Source of the DNA: Setaria digitata
Lineage: Eukaryota; Nematoda; Chromadorea; Rhabditida; Setariidae
Assembly: GCA_003640385.1 (NCBI GenBank)
Contig: RCAB01000046.1
Location: 62,001 to 126,000 of the forward strand
Length of the DNA: 64,000 bases
Direction of reading: 5' to 3'
The position numbers were made by a program, and so were the translations under genes. Below, in pieces: positions 12,801-25,500 of the stretch. Positions within the stretch are counted from its first letter, which is position 1; the number at the start of each line of letters is the position of its first letter. The notes under the pieces are model-generated. The model was not told the DNA's origin and made no database searches. It saw nothing but the letters and a program-made list of their open reading frames with translations.

Positions 12801-15800
12801 AAATCGTCGTCTTCTGTGTCTTTGGGTCTGCAATAAGAACGGTTATAGTGTCATCTAATCAGCTTCAGGCGAAAGTAACATTTCAAAATGAAACTTATTA
12901 AATTTGAAGTTTTAATTTAAATAATGACCGCAGATAATTCTGGATAATATCGCTGTTCCACTGAATGATGAAGTAAATTTGGAGGACGGCGTAACATTTC
13001 TTCAGCAAGCTCTATTGCCATCACACAAGCCTGATGTGCATACCCATGTGATATTAGAGCTTCACATCTAGCAAACTTAATATCCCAGTTTGACTGTTGT
13101 ACATGTGCAATAGCAAACAATTCATCAACATCACTCTTAGGATAATTTGCACTACTGAAAAAAAACCACAAATGTAACAAGTTTTCAACTTAACAATACG
13201 TATGGTCAATGCTACGAAATTTCCAGCACATAAGAATGTAAGATTCTGGACACTAGTCCCCTGACTCGACATTGTAAGTTTGACTATAAAAACTTTGTTT
13301 TAACAATAGAAAAAAAAGTATGACTTTTCTCTAAAATAACCTGAATGCAGTATTGGATTCATTGCGATCTGCTGAACCGTTTAGTCGATTCGTGCTTCTT
13401 GTTGCCGATGGACCTGCCTCACTTTCCTGTCCCGACTCCGCGCTATCCTCTTCAATTTCTTCACCCAAAACTACCTCACGTGCAGCACAGGCGGCAGCAC
13501 GGACAGCACGAATTAGAGATCGTTCGTCATGAAATTCAAATTGATGCCCACGACGACCGGAAATACGAGATGATTTCTTCCTCCTTTTACGTGAAGCCTT
13601 AATCACACGAATGAATTGTATTATTTCAGTACAAAAGGTGGTCACCTTTGAACATCACGCTAAGAATTATCATAGCCTTTAAAACCATAAAGTTTCAAGC
13701 ATAACCTGTTGATGAAGTGCAAAATAGTTTGTGCCAGTTGCATATACTGACGTACGATAGAATGATGTGCTTATGTCCAACAAAGTGGTGTCCTCAGAAA
13801 CTCGTAAAGGTCGCTGAAGAACAGGAATATTTGGGCTGCATTTCAGATCTGGCGAGAAATCAGATGAGCGACACTGAAACTTACATAATGTATGATTTGC
13901 AGAATCACGTTGAATTTAGCAAAATCCGAGGAGGATATCAATGGTCATATCATATTTAAGGTCAAAAACTTTTAAAATGTCGGTGTTGACGACGAAAATG
14001 AGAGTTATCCGCAAGGATGAAAATAATTTACGTTATTCGATCCAAATAATACACCATCTATGCTTGTGTTATTCCAACTAATCTGACACGCCCTTAGAGC
14101 ACTGAGAAAACCAGGAAACAAATCGGCGGTAAATCGGGCATTTTCCGCCGACAATCGTTGTCCTTGACGATCGACAACTGACATAACGAAGTTAGTGGCA
14201 TGCTTAAAATGTAACCAATTTTACAGATGAAATTCGAATATCAATAGGAATATGAAAACTAAAATTAGAAATCGGAAATTTTATTTAAACGATTGTCGAG
14301 ATTCACTGGACATACCGACGATACTGAAGCTTCAGGATTCGCTAGAAAGCAAATGTATTTCCATATCCTTTCTACAGCATTCCGATGATATATTTGTATG
14401 AAACTAGTCAGCTGAAACATATATGTATATCTAGACATGAGCGGATATACACGCACATGATGCTGAAAAATGCATAAATCACCAAAAAAAAAAAATTCAA
14501 TTTATGGTTTTTATGTACTTGTTCCCTTTCAAAAGATGATAAGCGCGGATTTAAAGCAGCAAGCCTCCATAGTTGTACTATTTCGTCACAAAGTGATGCA
14601 CAGTTGAGTTGAGGGGCCTTCTGGTTTGACATCAGTGAACTTGATTTGTTGGTAGAAGGAGGACAAAGCGTCCACTGTCCAGATTGTGACAAGGCGGTCT
14701 GATACCACCAAATCAAGACCTAAATGCCAATATCAAAATCATTATTTCATAACATCAAAACATGTATATACTTGATAATTCAAATAATATTTGATCCAGA
14801 GATGGACCAAATATTCAAAGGAAATTACAGAAATTCACATGCCTTAGAGGGCATTATATTAGCAAATCTTTCGCTATTTCAGATATTAAATATGACTTCA
14901 GGACTGCTTAAGTTAAATCATTTTTATACTCCTCTTCATCCCCGTATTTCAACCACTGGATAACAGATCTCATGATTCAAGCTTTACCAATGACTTATTT
15001 TCTATGAATAACGCATCAAATTTCGTCCTGTTACGATGATTTCGCTTACGATGGGTTTTTGTAAAATCGGGAAAATTCAAGCAAAAGATCCGAAATCGTA
15101 GCATCTGAATAACCACAGAAACACATCAAAAAAAAATTTTAAATTCAAGAGAGATGCAAACTTGTGAACAAGCTAAGCATTCTTCGGTAATAATGTGTAG
15201 AAGACTGGTTGCATTTTCATCACGACGTTTGAACATCTCGCGTACGATGGATAAGAGGTTCCATAAACCTTCAAAGCAACAAACTAATAGTGCTATATTC
15301 ACATTTGGACATCGACCATTATAGGCTTTCCTGACCTACCTTCTGGTTCTTTGGCTCTGTGCGGTCGAAAAAGGGACAACCACTCACTTGCTGCCGGTGG
15401 CTGATTGGACGATAAATATTGCACATCACTGCAAAAGCAAGTCAAGTTATTCACTGACCTAAATCCCATTTTGCATTCTTAATTATTTCTGTGTTATTTT
15501 CATTGTGAACAAAAAATAAGATCGAACATTTTGAGAAATCTTTCTTTTTTCCTACTAAAGAATCAAGCACCGCTCTTAAATAAAACTTTTGGAGTGAACA
15601 CCAGTGAAAATCTATTTTGATTCGCATTCTGGTATTCAAATCGACTGCAGGTGCAGCTTAAAAGGATATACCAATGTACAGTCGGCGAGGGAAGACAAAA
15701 TTTGATCAGTATGCGACGAATATTTTCGTGCAATGTACGTTGATCTAAACACCAAATGGCAACATTATCATGACCGCCGTCTGTAGGATCCGGTGCACCA

Positions 15801-18358
15801 ACTGCTGCATTTATTTCAGAATTTGGATTCCGCAACTGATCGATCAAACGTTGAGCCACGGGCAAATACTTAAATTTCAGAATTTATGTTACCGAAAAAA
15901 AAAACGGAAAATATATTTCTCGACAATATTCCGAGAAAACTACGAGTACTCCTCTAAGCAAACAACCTGTCGAGGAAGATCGTTTATCAGAAACTGGGCC
16001 AACTTCTTCAATTCTTCATTTGTAAGTTCGTTGATTGAATCCCAAATAGTAACACGATATTCGACCTCGCTAACTCTATTAATCCTATATAAACAGACAG
16101 CGACAACATGTTGACACCACGATGCTTTGAAAGCGCATGAGCAACTGCATGAAACTATACGACACCTATAAATTTTTTATGAACAATTCCATGAACGAGA
16201 TTAACGTTTACGAAGTAGATACTTCGCAGATATGCTATCTAGTTTTAGTTGCATAAAATGAATAGCAGTTCTACTTCAGCATTCCACAGCAAAAAAAATT
16301 CGGAAAGGAACCTGTCGACCCGAACTGACACATTGAATGTCATCTTTGAACGACACGGAGGAGCTGATGAACTTGTTGGAGTAACTATGGAAGAGGCGCC
16401 TGTTGCATTTACTACAGCGGAAATATGATAGCCTGCAAACAGCTGACAGCGTATTTGAAGGAATGGGTTCTTTAATTCACACAAATCTCAAAATCCTCAT
16501 GTCAGCGGAAGCTATAAACATATGGGAAACAAACCATTCTTAAAACCTGATAAAGAGTAAAACACTGTATAAGTGAAACTGCGTATATGTCTCAATTACT
16601 GTACGAATAAACGATACAAATAATTGAGATCAGCATCCAAAGTGAAACTGTTTCACAGTTTCTGATTGCTTTCTTACGGAATTCGAATGTAGGAAGTACT
16701 TAAGTAACCCAGTGAAAATCTTAGTGTATGAAAAGCGTTAAAGCCTAACGGTACATTTAAACTGTTGTAAAAGTTTTATGGAACTTAATATTTAACAAAC
16801 CTATTTGGAAAACGTCATGTACTGCATTCGCCTGATACAAATATTCTCCTCTGTCAAACTCATCTGCGTTGCCATTTGCTAGACAACTAAAAAAAATTCA
16901 AAATTAAAAAAAAAAAAAAAAATAGAACAAAAGAAGAAAAAGTTCTCCAAAACCTCCTTAAAAAAAAAAAATAGATGTAGTGAGTCTATAAATTTCGCAC
17001 GAAAAAAAAAAACGGTGTTCCAAACCGAAATATTTTACCTATATAAGCGAACATCCTCTTCACTTTCAGGAAAGCACCAGCGTACTATGCTCAAGAAAAA
17101 TTTGTCAGGAATTGCGGCATGTTCCGCGAAAGCATTCTCAATTATAACTGAACGGTCTTTCACACCACTTCTGAGGTTTATTCGCCTCCTTTCAACTGAT
17201 ATTGCGTGATAACACGCTTCTAACATTATGAATGAGAAGCAACGCGCAGCAACGCGAGCTGCGATTTCGGCGAGGCTTCGTACTCTATATGCTGCAAAAG
17301 AATGGATCTTAAGTGGATACTTATCTAAACATGGCAATTGCAAGATAAATGGGAAATGATCTGACCGTTCGCTTTTCTTTCTCTGAGAATTTCAATTATG
17401 CTAACTTGTTATACTCGCAGAGAAAGTTGCTACTGAAGCGGGGGAAGCAGCATTCGTAGTAGCGGTTGCAATAGGTGCAGGATGCCGACGAGACTGTGAT
17501 GGTGATGTGATACCTCCAGTAAATCGCAGTAGCGAATTCGATAACAATGGGCCTGATCCATCGCCAAATGTTTGTTCTGAAAAAAAATACCAGCGTTATA
17601 ATGTTTAAGCTTTTTCTGGAATTGGGACCAACTTGGAACTCACCAATTCCACTTTGTGATGTTGGATTCCTCGCAGTACTCCATCCACGCCAATTCTGAT
17701 TTAGCGATTCTGCATCCGACATCCACGAGCATAGAGAATCTTCCTCAAAGCGTTCCGAATCCTGTACATTTGTTTTCTCAACTCACCAACATTTTAAAAC
17801 GCAAATTTTTGATTTTTAACACTCTATTTCGGATTTTTCTTCTCATCTTCTATTCCACCCAAAGTCGACAAAGAGTTATGAGTCACACAAGAAGGAACGA
17901 GATGCAGTACCGAAGAATATCTCATGGTTGACGCGCATGATGAACTAGGTAAAAGCACGGTTTCGGGTATATTTCAAAAAAAAAAAGAAAAAGACCCTAC
18001 TATAAAAAAAAATATGACCTCAAAAGATAACTGGTCATCATCTTGCGCTACAGGTGCAGCACCTACGGGAAAGTCATTTGCATCAACCTCTTCCTCGCCA
18101 CCTGCAGCGCGCATTAGCCATGCATCATTCGGATCTAGCTCTCCTTCCTGAAAGCATTAAAGTGCTGCCATAAAATAGCTGGAAAGCATAAAAAGATTAA
18201 ATTCTGCGTAGCAAAGACAAACCATCAATACTACTTGGGAAACGTTTTTAATGACGGAAACAGCACCCTTCTCCCTCCATTCTAGTTTTCGGAGACAATT
18301 GAAACGTTTAAAAAAAAGGAACCTGTTCGTCTGCGACAAATACTTCCCCTTGATCCAT
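3896..18358 (-). CDS. ebax-1: ZSWIM8/EBAX-1: SWIM zinc-finger substrate receptor of a cullin-RING E3 ubiquitin ligase
   Basis: A gene of more than 20 exons. Exon 1 (18358-18323) encodes MDQGEVFVADEQ; exon 2 (18147-18019) and exon 3 (17761-17644) join in phase to give SFEDSERFEEDSLCSWMSD, nearly the human ZSWIM8 N-terminus. The SWIM finger lies in exon 16165-15967: CSCSCAFKASWCQHVV supplies the CxC...CxH ligands. Later exons match the family in order: GAPDPTDGG (about 15770), CDEIVQLWRLAALNP (14590), the helical repeat around 13150-12930, IGLYALGLNNLLS (9560), CKEQSSEMLEKACRAVE (7160), VYPEVLFKVARHWFDLF (6820), a Pro/His/Tyr-rich region (6290-5180), a conserved C-terminal block at 4970-4800, and a last exon ending at 3896 (WIPGPGKLMFDDFMRHVRKQ). 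In animals this protein directs ubiquitination of misfolded clients and of Argonaute during target-directed microRNA degradation. The gene is complete here, with one 2-kb intron (7459-9452). Confidence 0.95.
7459..9452 (-). other. Large A-rich (U-rich in transcript) intron of the ZSWIM8 gene
   Basis: The exon ending at 9453 (ATAG|gtaggt on the minus strand) and the exon starting at 7458 join in phase (EIG|CAAIKIVERVW), so this whole 2-kb block is intronic. The + strand is strongly A-rich, with poly-A runs (8198-8213), a TA repeat (8301-8320) and a T22 run (9000-9022). An 89-codon, Lys-rich frame on the + strand (7757-8026) reflects the A-richness and is not a gene. Confidence 0.8.
8301..8320. 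repeat. TA dinucleotide microsatellite
   Basis: About ten TA units inside the large ZSWIM8 intron. Confidence 0.9.
11823..11848. repeat. Poly-A tract (about 26 A)
   Basis: Homopolymer in a ZSWIM8 intron. On the transcribed strand it is a U tract just downstream of the 5' exon's donor region, an assembly-sensitive length. Confidence 0.85.
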
Positions 18359-19687
18359 ATCACTTATTTAAAGAAGCATGTTGCTGAATCGATCTTTTCT
18401 GCAAAATACCGCAGTAATCATTAAAAGACAAAACGTGAATGAAAAAAAAATGAATCACCGTTTTAGTTTTGTTCATTTCTGCGTTGGTTCGAAGCAATCT
18501 GGTTGTTCTAAAGTGGTAATTATACCCAAAGACTGCAAGTTTTTTTTAGAGGCTTAAAAGTTGGGAAAATATCAACTTCACGATTAAATAAATTGATTCA
18601 CGCACATACAAATCACATTTCACATGCACTTGATGCAGTCACTAATGTATGACTTTTTGCTATAACCCATCATATGAAGTGCTAAGAGAGGACAAAACAG
18701 TTGCCTTGCAGTGGTCGCGTTTCGATGACCTTATATATAACGTAGAATACGCTGCTGTCCCCACATAAACACTTTTCGAATTCCACAGGAAAGTAACCAA
18801 ACAGTGTCACCAGCTCCCACATAATACAAGAAGTCTCTCAAACACAAAAAAATAAAAAAAAAAAAAAAGAAAAAACAAGCAAGAAAAAACAAAACAGAGT
18901 TATGTGGAATTGTATCCACGTAAATTGTAAATTTTTAAAATATTGTGCTGAAGCTCCATTCGTTTATCGCGAATGACAAGTTTACTTGGTTTGATTTTCA
19001 ATAATTTTGACCCCATCGCTTCTGTCATTAATACTACCTATGCTTTTTCAGCCTCGATGATAACTTGCAAAGTGGAACTTATGTACATAATATTGATGGA
19101 CTTGTAAATAGTGCTGATGAAATTTGGCAGCAAAGGATCTGCGAATGCTGAAATTTTAGCATCTTTTCCATTCATACTAGAATAATCCAGCAGCATAGAA
19201 CAAGAACTGGCTTGGAAACTGAAATAAGGGCAGGCCGGTCGATCTATATCTTAAATTAATCCTTTTACTTCTTGTGAATTTGCGGTTTAGTTCTCGAATG
19301 TTATAATTACACCAGTAAAAAGAAAACGATCTGGCTTTAGTAAACTTATTCTATTTTAAAAAAGAACAAACATCTTCAGTTACAATTCATAACACATAAG
19401 AGAATTGGGCACACCGGATAACCTGACTACTACTCAACATCACTGCGAAACAATTTCTTGCTTACAAATTTAAATATATACATGAATTCTAGGGTTTCAT
19501 TTTTCTTCAAAGGATTCGCAGTCAAAGTAGCTAGTTGGGGCATTATTTACTATAAATTTAGGGGACATTTTCAAATAAAGAGGCATATTTGTTGCCTAAA
19601 AGTTAATGTTCACGTTGAGAGCGACACATCCGGGATCTAGACAAAATAAATTAATCGTTAAGAACAACTCCGGTAATATTTCTTGTG
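18359..19687. other. Intergenic region upstream of ZSWIM8
   Basis: AT-rich DNA between the ZSWIM8 start and a small plus-strand gene. It includes an A-rich run at 18846-18868. No convincing exon on either strand. Confidence 0.5.
18368..18379 (-). promoter_or_regulatory. Three-codon upstream ORF in the ZSWIM8 leader
   Basis: Reading the minus strand, a GATTCAG acceptor at about 18390-18384 is followed by CAAC, then ATG CTT CTT TAA, and nine bases later by the ZSWIM8 start codon at 18358. If the leader is spliced at GATTCAG or at TTTTGCAG (about 18400), the mature 5' UTR would still contain this Met-Leu-Leu-stop frame. The sequence is certain; its translation is inference. Confidence 0.5.
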
Positions 19688-20184
19688 ATGTCTTACAGCT
19701 ATGGAAAGGAGTGGATTTCATTTCTTGGTAGAAAGGAAAAAAAATCTTTATCCAATGAAGCACTCCAGTTTGCTGCCGATTACCTACAACCCTTTTCTAC
19801 CATAAAAGCGAAATTCCAAACAAAACTAATCGAAATATGTATGTTCCACTACAAATTTTTCAGTGTACTATACGAGAAAAACTATTTTAAGCGGCGAAAA
19901 AACTGCATGCGAATGATAACATGGTGACACAATGTACCATAAAGGAAGGGTGGAGAGGGTGCATCGAAAAAGTGAATAATGTAGACGAGATTGATTACGT
20001 CTCCGGAGCTATTTCCATTTCTTGTATAAATTTCTGTAGCTTGTATTTTCAGAATTCGTACATGTCACAAGGCAGTAGGAAAGCGACACACCTTAAAGCC
20101 TCATCAGGTCAATTAACTAAAAGTACGCAAAAGCAAAGGAAGCTGTACGAGTCGCAGATAACAGCGGAATTACTTCGACATTAG
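19688..20184 (+). CDS. Small unrecognised protein, about 125-145 residues
   Basis: Two exons join in phase. Exon 1 runs 19688-19838 (starts MSYSYGKEWISFLG). A 53-nt intron, gtatgt...ttttaag, follows at 19839-19891. Exon 2 starts at 19892 (AKKLHANDNMVTQC) and is open to the TAG at 20184, with the end KSTQKQRKLYESQITAELLRH-type basic-then-acidic tail. A further intron from about 19999 to 20052 (ending ATTTTCAG) is possible: it is 54 nt, so both spliced and unspliced forms stay in frame. No signal peptide or membrane segment is evident; the chain looks helical and charged. I do not recognise the family. It sits in the divergent region between ZSWIM8 and ATP13A1, on the ATP13A1 strand. Support is splice signals plus phase, not homology. 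Confidence 0.5.
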
Positions 20185-22534
20185 TGTTCTCGAATGATGA
20201 TGCAACTGCTTGTTGGCTCTGTCGAGCACTGCACTAACCGTTCGAATGAGCAGCATGGCAGTTAGTTTTCAAATTTAGCTCTCGGCCAAACACTGCATGG
20301 TACTAGGCGGAGGAAGTCCAAGTCATAACGTTTGTCACAACCATGGCAATAAAAGAGCCAAAACGCGATACCTGGCCGTCGGCAAGCAGGTACCGTGAAG
20401 GGTTAAAAGTTGTAATTGTACAGACGGGGCTTAAAGTGCGCAGCAAAAACACTGAGTGTATCTAAATCGCCAATGCTCGATGAAGCACTCCGATCAATAA
20501 GGAACGAAAGCGGCATTCCGCAAGGATGCCTACATTCGGCACTGCCCCGCAAGTCGGGGACCGCGGAGCACCCAGAACAGTCCACACCGCCCACCTGTCC
20601 ACAGCGGAGCTGACCTCAGCAGCACAACCCGAACATGCCACCACGCGCCTCGCTCCTCACCAGCGATGGCTACATCATCTGACGCCCGGCGATCGATACT
20701 CATTCGCACACACTGTCGGAGTCGTTGAATGTGCTCTGCTGGCGAGTTGTTCGCGGCTAGGACAGCAGCAGCAGCAGATGCAGCGGTGGTGTTGTTGACG
20801 TTTTCGTTGTGGTAGTGGCGCAGCGGTATGGCAGTGGCTGCAGTTCTGACTGGGGCTGCAGTTGTAGCTGTAGTAGCAGTGGTGGAAGTTGCAGTTGCAG
20901 TAAAGGTAGTTGCGTGTCATTTACAGCAGGCTGATCGTATTGTTCTTCGGTAACAGAAGACCATCAGTGGCAGGATGACTTATAGCAATGGAGTTATACC
21001 ACCTTTCATTGACAGTTTCGCGCATGGAGAGGGCTTAGGAAAGGACCTGCATACTTCGGTCTGGTTAGTACACTTATTTTCCAGTGGAAGGACAGTTGCA
21101 CGTGCTCAGTGCTAATAACGTCGAAGAATTATGATTGAATGCCATATGCGATGGCGATCAATTAGCAAAGGTCAAAGATCGAATCACTCAGTCTAACAAG
21201 CACACGTAGAGACGGGAAATAACCGTTAATGAGAACTGAGGAAAGTACCATATTGTTTGTACAGGAATTTACAGAATCAGAAAGCAGAAAGATTTAATAC
21301 AAAGAATTGGGTTGCGCAATTCTGGTAGAGTTGCTGAAGTTATCAAACAGAGATGTGCAAACTGCCAATATTTAATCTCGCGGCATTTTATGTGGCGCTT
21401 CGTCTTGGTTATGATACATACATGTGAGTCTAAAGAATAAGATCAATGTGTCAGCCGCGAAGCAACTCCGTTCAAGGCAATCTACTGCAGCACTGAGTTT
21501 TCCTGCTTCAAAAACCATTTCATAAGTTGGTGCCGTGTTTGATTTCAGTTTGGAGCTTCAGATTTGCAATTCTGTTTAATTCGAAATAACGCACTTTTTT
21601 GTTTTTAATTGTGCCATGTGAGTCTTAAAGAAAGCTCTCTTTTCAATTGTAAAAATCCACAGATGATGATCTTAGCCTTTATACTCTAGTGATTTAATGT
21701 CGTGATTTCCGCTTATTCTACATCCACGATGCTGCTGTTATTCTTTATTCGTATGTTTTTGTCATTCCATCCTTTTTTTGACAGCACTGACAGTAATGGA
21801 ATAATGTCCGCTAATCTCGCTTGTTTCATTTTATCTCACATTTAAACTATTGTTTACAGGAAAATGTATACTGTTTGGCACGTACATACCCTAAATTTGT
21901 CTTGATAATGTGTCCTTGAGACCAGATTCATGCAGCTTACAAGTTCTCGAGCACCAATACCATTGTCGTTCTTAAAAGTTTCCATCCAGTTCATTCTCTA
22001 CGATATTCGAACATGGAAAACGGCATGATGTTGCGCAGTGCTACTATCCGTAGGTAGTACGCAAGTGGGGTGTGCAAAAAGACTGTGGAATACATTGATA
22101 TTTATTGCCTTAACCTCTCTGTTCATGGATTATTTCTATAATGGGATTTTCCAGGTCCTAGTTAGTATGAAGTCTTTCCTGAAAATCAGTTGGACGTGGT
22201 ATCTTCGAATTAGTCGAATTTTATTGACTCACTTTTTGTAGCTGTTTTGTTAGTGCTCTAAAACTCCAGTAATTTTTCAACTTTATCATGGTTAATAGCG
22301 AAATGAGATACCGATATTCATCGAACTTCACGTCACAGCGTTGATGGCTATGTCCTTTAAGACCTTAAAACATGCTAGGTTTTTACCCTGGTTCAACTTC
22401 CTTTATAAAAAATGAAATGAAGGCACAATCTCTTCTAGTGTTTTTTAAATTATTTCCGACGATTAATGTTTCTGGAAGTTTAAAATTTTAAATTCTCTAA
22501 GATTCAGCTAGATCAAGTACGAGAGCAGTGAACG
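20185..22534. other. Divergent intergenic region with a GC-rich island, upstream of ATP13A1
   Basis: Bases about 20400-20930 are clearly richer in G+C and CpG than the surroundings. They end in a triplet-like stretch of GCAG, GTAG and GTGG units (20760-20910). The remainder to 22534 is ordinary AT-rich sequence. Open frames in the island (for example a Cys-rich one on the minus strand) follow from its composition. It may hold promoter elements for ATP13A1 or the small upstream gene. Confidence 0.5.
22501..22507 (+). promoter_or_regulatory. Candidate trans-splice acceptor for ATP13A1
   Basis: GATTCAG lies 27 nt before the ATG at 22535, with no upstream ATG between. In a nematode this is the expected place for spliced-leader addition; a cis intron in the 5' UTR is the alternative. 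Confidence 0.45.
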
Positions 22535-25500
22535 ATGGCTGTTGACCAACTTGTTGATTCATATGCTCTATATACAGTGAAGCCGATAATTGCACGAGCA
22601 TATGCTGGACCATTTATTTTCTTGTATGCAGGATGGGCTTATTTGTGGTTCAGTGTCTATGGCATGGACGAATACTGGGAGTTAGGTTGCATCGTCATGG
22701 CTGCTATTGGTATTTTGCAGGTATATATGAATCGTTTGCATCAATTTTTTAGTTTTTTTTCAAATCCATGAGGTTTATTAATTTCGTTTTCGTTTATTTA
22801 AAATTTTGGTATAGTTATGCGAAAATTTTAATCGTAATTGTTTCAGATTCTAACTGTGTTGTTTTGCAATTGGTTCGTCAGCGTTCATTGCCTGCTGACT
22901 TGTTCATATGTAATGTGTTTGTTTTATCGCCATGTATTCAGCTTTTTCTTTTATGCAACACCTAAACAAGAAAATTAGCATTCATTTTAACTAATTATTG
23001 GAAGCAAAACTAATATATGCTTGCAGAAGTCCAATGTTGAGGAAGCTACAGTTGTGAAAGTAATTCCAACACCAAACAATGGATGGGCACAAGTGGTTCC
23101 TTTAAGAAGGACAAAAGTATTTGTTCTGGTTATTCTATTCGGTTAAATATGTTTTGTGCATTTAACTCAGTATCTTAAATGTAGAAATAAATTTTGGACG
23201 TACTATAATAAAATGGTGACAGGTCTAGCTCTTATGCTTCCTTTAAAGAGACAAATGAATGTAAACATTTTTTAGCAATGAAGTCCCAACATTGTCTAGA
23301 GTTTGCATGTGTATTTTGAATCGCAGTGCATTTTTAGCTGACAAATGGAAATGTGAAATTGTGGTTCGAATTTCAAAAAGTGCATTATACTTTTGTATTG
23401 GAAAGGAAGACTTTTTTGGCCCTGGAGTTAGACACAAATCAGCCAATGTCATATTTTCGTGAATCACGAGGTCTTGAAACGGATGAAGCGATTTTAGAAA
23501 GGCAGCAAAATTTGGGCGATAATAGGTGAATCAACATGGGATTTTTATTTTTTTTTTTTTTTTAGCAGTCATGTGCTTGGATATTGGCGTATCATTTATT
23601 TATAAAGTTATACAGAAGACTTAATTTTAAGGATGGAAATGGTTATTCCTCAGTTCATGGAGCTATTCAAGGAGCGGGCCACAGCACCATTTTTTGTCTT
23701 CCAGGTACTATGGCTTTCATTTTTCTCCCTCTTTTAGTTCTATTAAGCCAGAGAGCGCATTCAAGGGTAAATGTGTTTGAATTCAATAAAAATTTATTTC
23801 TTACCTCACTTCTTCCCAAATTGACTGAATGAGATATATTTATTGTTTTTTTTTTTTTTAACTGCTATGTGCACATTTTGTTAGCCTTATTCGATTTTGT
23901 TCAGGGAAACGGTCTCGCTTTTTTTTGTTTATTTATAGTGACGTTATGTGCTTTGGTGATTCTAGCTCATGAAATGTGCACAAAGACACAGTATTGTGCT
24001 ATTTTCATGTCGCATAGTACTTGAACCTTTAAGTAAATAGATAAATTACAGTAGATTTTTTTAAATATGACGCATATTTTTAAATAATCACAGTCGAAAT
24101 TCGAATACTTCACATTCCGATTTTCAGGTTTTTTGTGTAGGACTGTGGTGTTTGGAGGATATGTGGTATTATTCATTATTTACATTAGTTATGCTCATAA
24201 CTTTTGAAGCAACACTCGTTAAGCAGCAACTGAAAAACATGTCTGAGATTCGCAATATGGGTAATAAACCCTATCTCATAAATGCATACAGAAATAAGCG
24301 CTGGAGTCGTATTAAGAGTGATGAATTACTTCCGGGTGATATTGTTTCGATAAGTATGTTTTGTTCTTGTCTTCCTAAATTGCGGAGGAAAAAAGAATAT
24401 TACCACACCAGTCACTCTGTTACAGTTTCGTCTCAGGATATATTAATATCTTAGGAATGCGCTATCATATTTATCACTGAAACATTCAACAGCATAGTTC
24501 AGGTCGCTCGCCAGATGAAAAAGCAGTCCCATGCGACTTATTATTATTAAGGGGTCCTTGCATCGTTGATGAATCCATGCTTACCGGTGAAAGCGTGCCC
24601 CAGATGAAGGTCAGGTCTTTGTTTCATCTGCGGCCAACATATTTAAGCAAATTTAGTGCAGATTACCATAAGCTTCAGGAAATATATTCTAAATTTGTTC
24701 CAGGAACCGATAGAAGATGTTGAAAAATCGCGATTTTTTGACATTGAGGTGGACAGTCGCTTACATGTGGTTTTCGGTGGGACGAAGGTTGTTCAGCACA
24801 CTTCACCCGGTGAGCACGGATCATGTTTTAATTGATGATGTGATTAGTAAGGATTCCCTTATTGTAAGAAGTGTTTCTCTAATGAATATTTTGTTTGTCA
24901 TTATTGGTACAGCAGAGAATTTCCTAGGACACCAGCTTTCAGAAATGTAAAATAAGGCTAGTCCCAAACCGAATTCTCAGTAAATGTTGGTCAACATCGG
25001 TAATGTTATTTTAAACATTGTAAATTTCCTCTAGAAAGCCTAAAATCGTTGTAAATTTTTCTGAATGGTATATTTACATTATTTAAGCAAAAAATGAGGC
25101 TGGGATGAAAGCACCGGATGGTGGATGTATTTGTTACGTTTTACGAACAGGATTCAATACTAGTCAGGGGAAGTTATTGCGTACAATCATGTTTGGTGTA
25201 AAACGAGTGACTGCTAACAACATCGAGACCTTCGCATTTATATTGTTTTTGCTAGTTTTCGCTGTAGCAGCAGCCTCATATTTATGGATTAAAGGTGCTG
25301 AGATAAATTTAATTTAGTTTCTTCTTATGCTGCATGATTTCTAGATTGTTTTATTTCCTGCACCAGAAAAAAATTTTGCAGGTAAATGTTCTCTTTTAGG
25401 AAGCGAGGATGAGTCACGTAGTAAATACAAACTGTTTTTGGAATGTTCATTGATTCTAACAAGTGTAATCCCTCCTGAGTTACCTATAGAACTGTCACTT

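Noticed and set aside
20416..20613. Frame containing SGIPQGCLHSALPR, faintly like a reverse transcriptase motif
   Set aside because: No other RT motifs, no long frame and no repeat ends nearby; the GC-rich island is open in several frames.
20675..20920. Cys/His-rich minus-strand frame of 81 codons
   Set aside because: It is produced by translating the GCAG/GTAG repeats; Cys spacing fits no finger.
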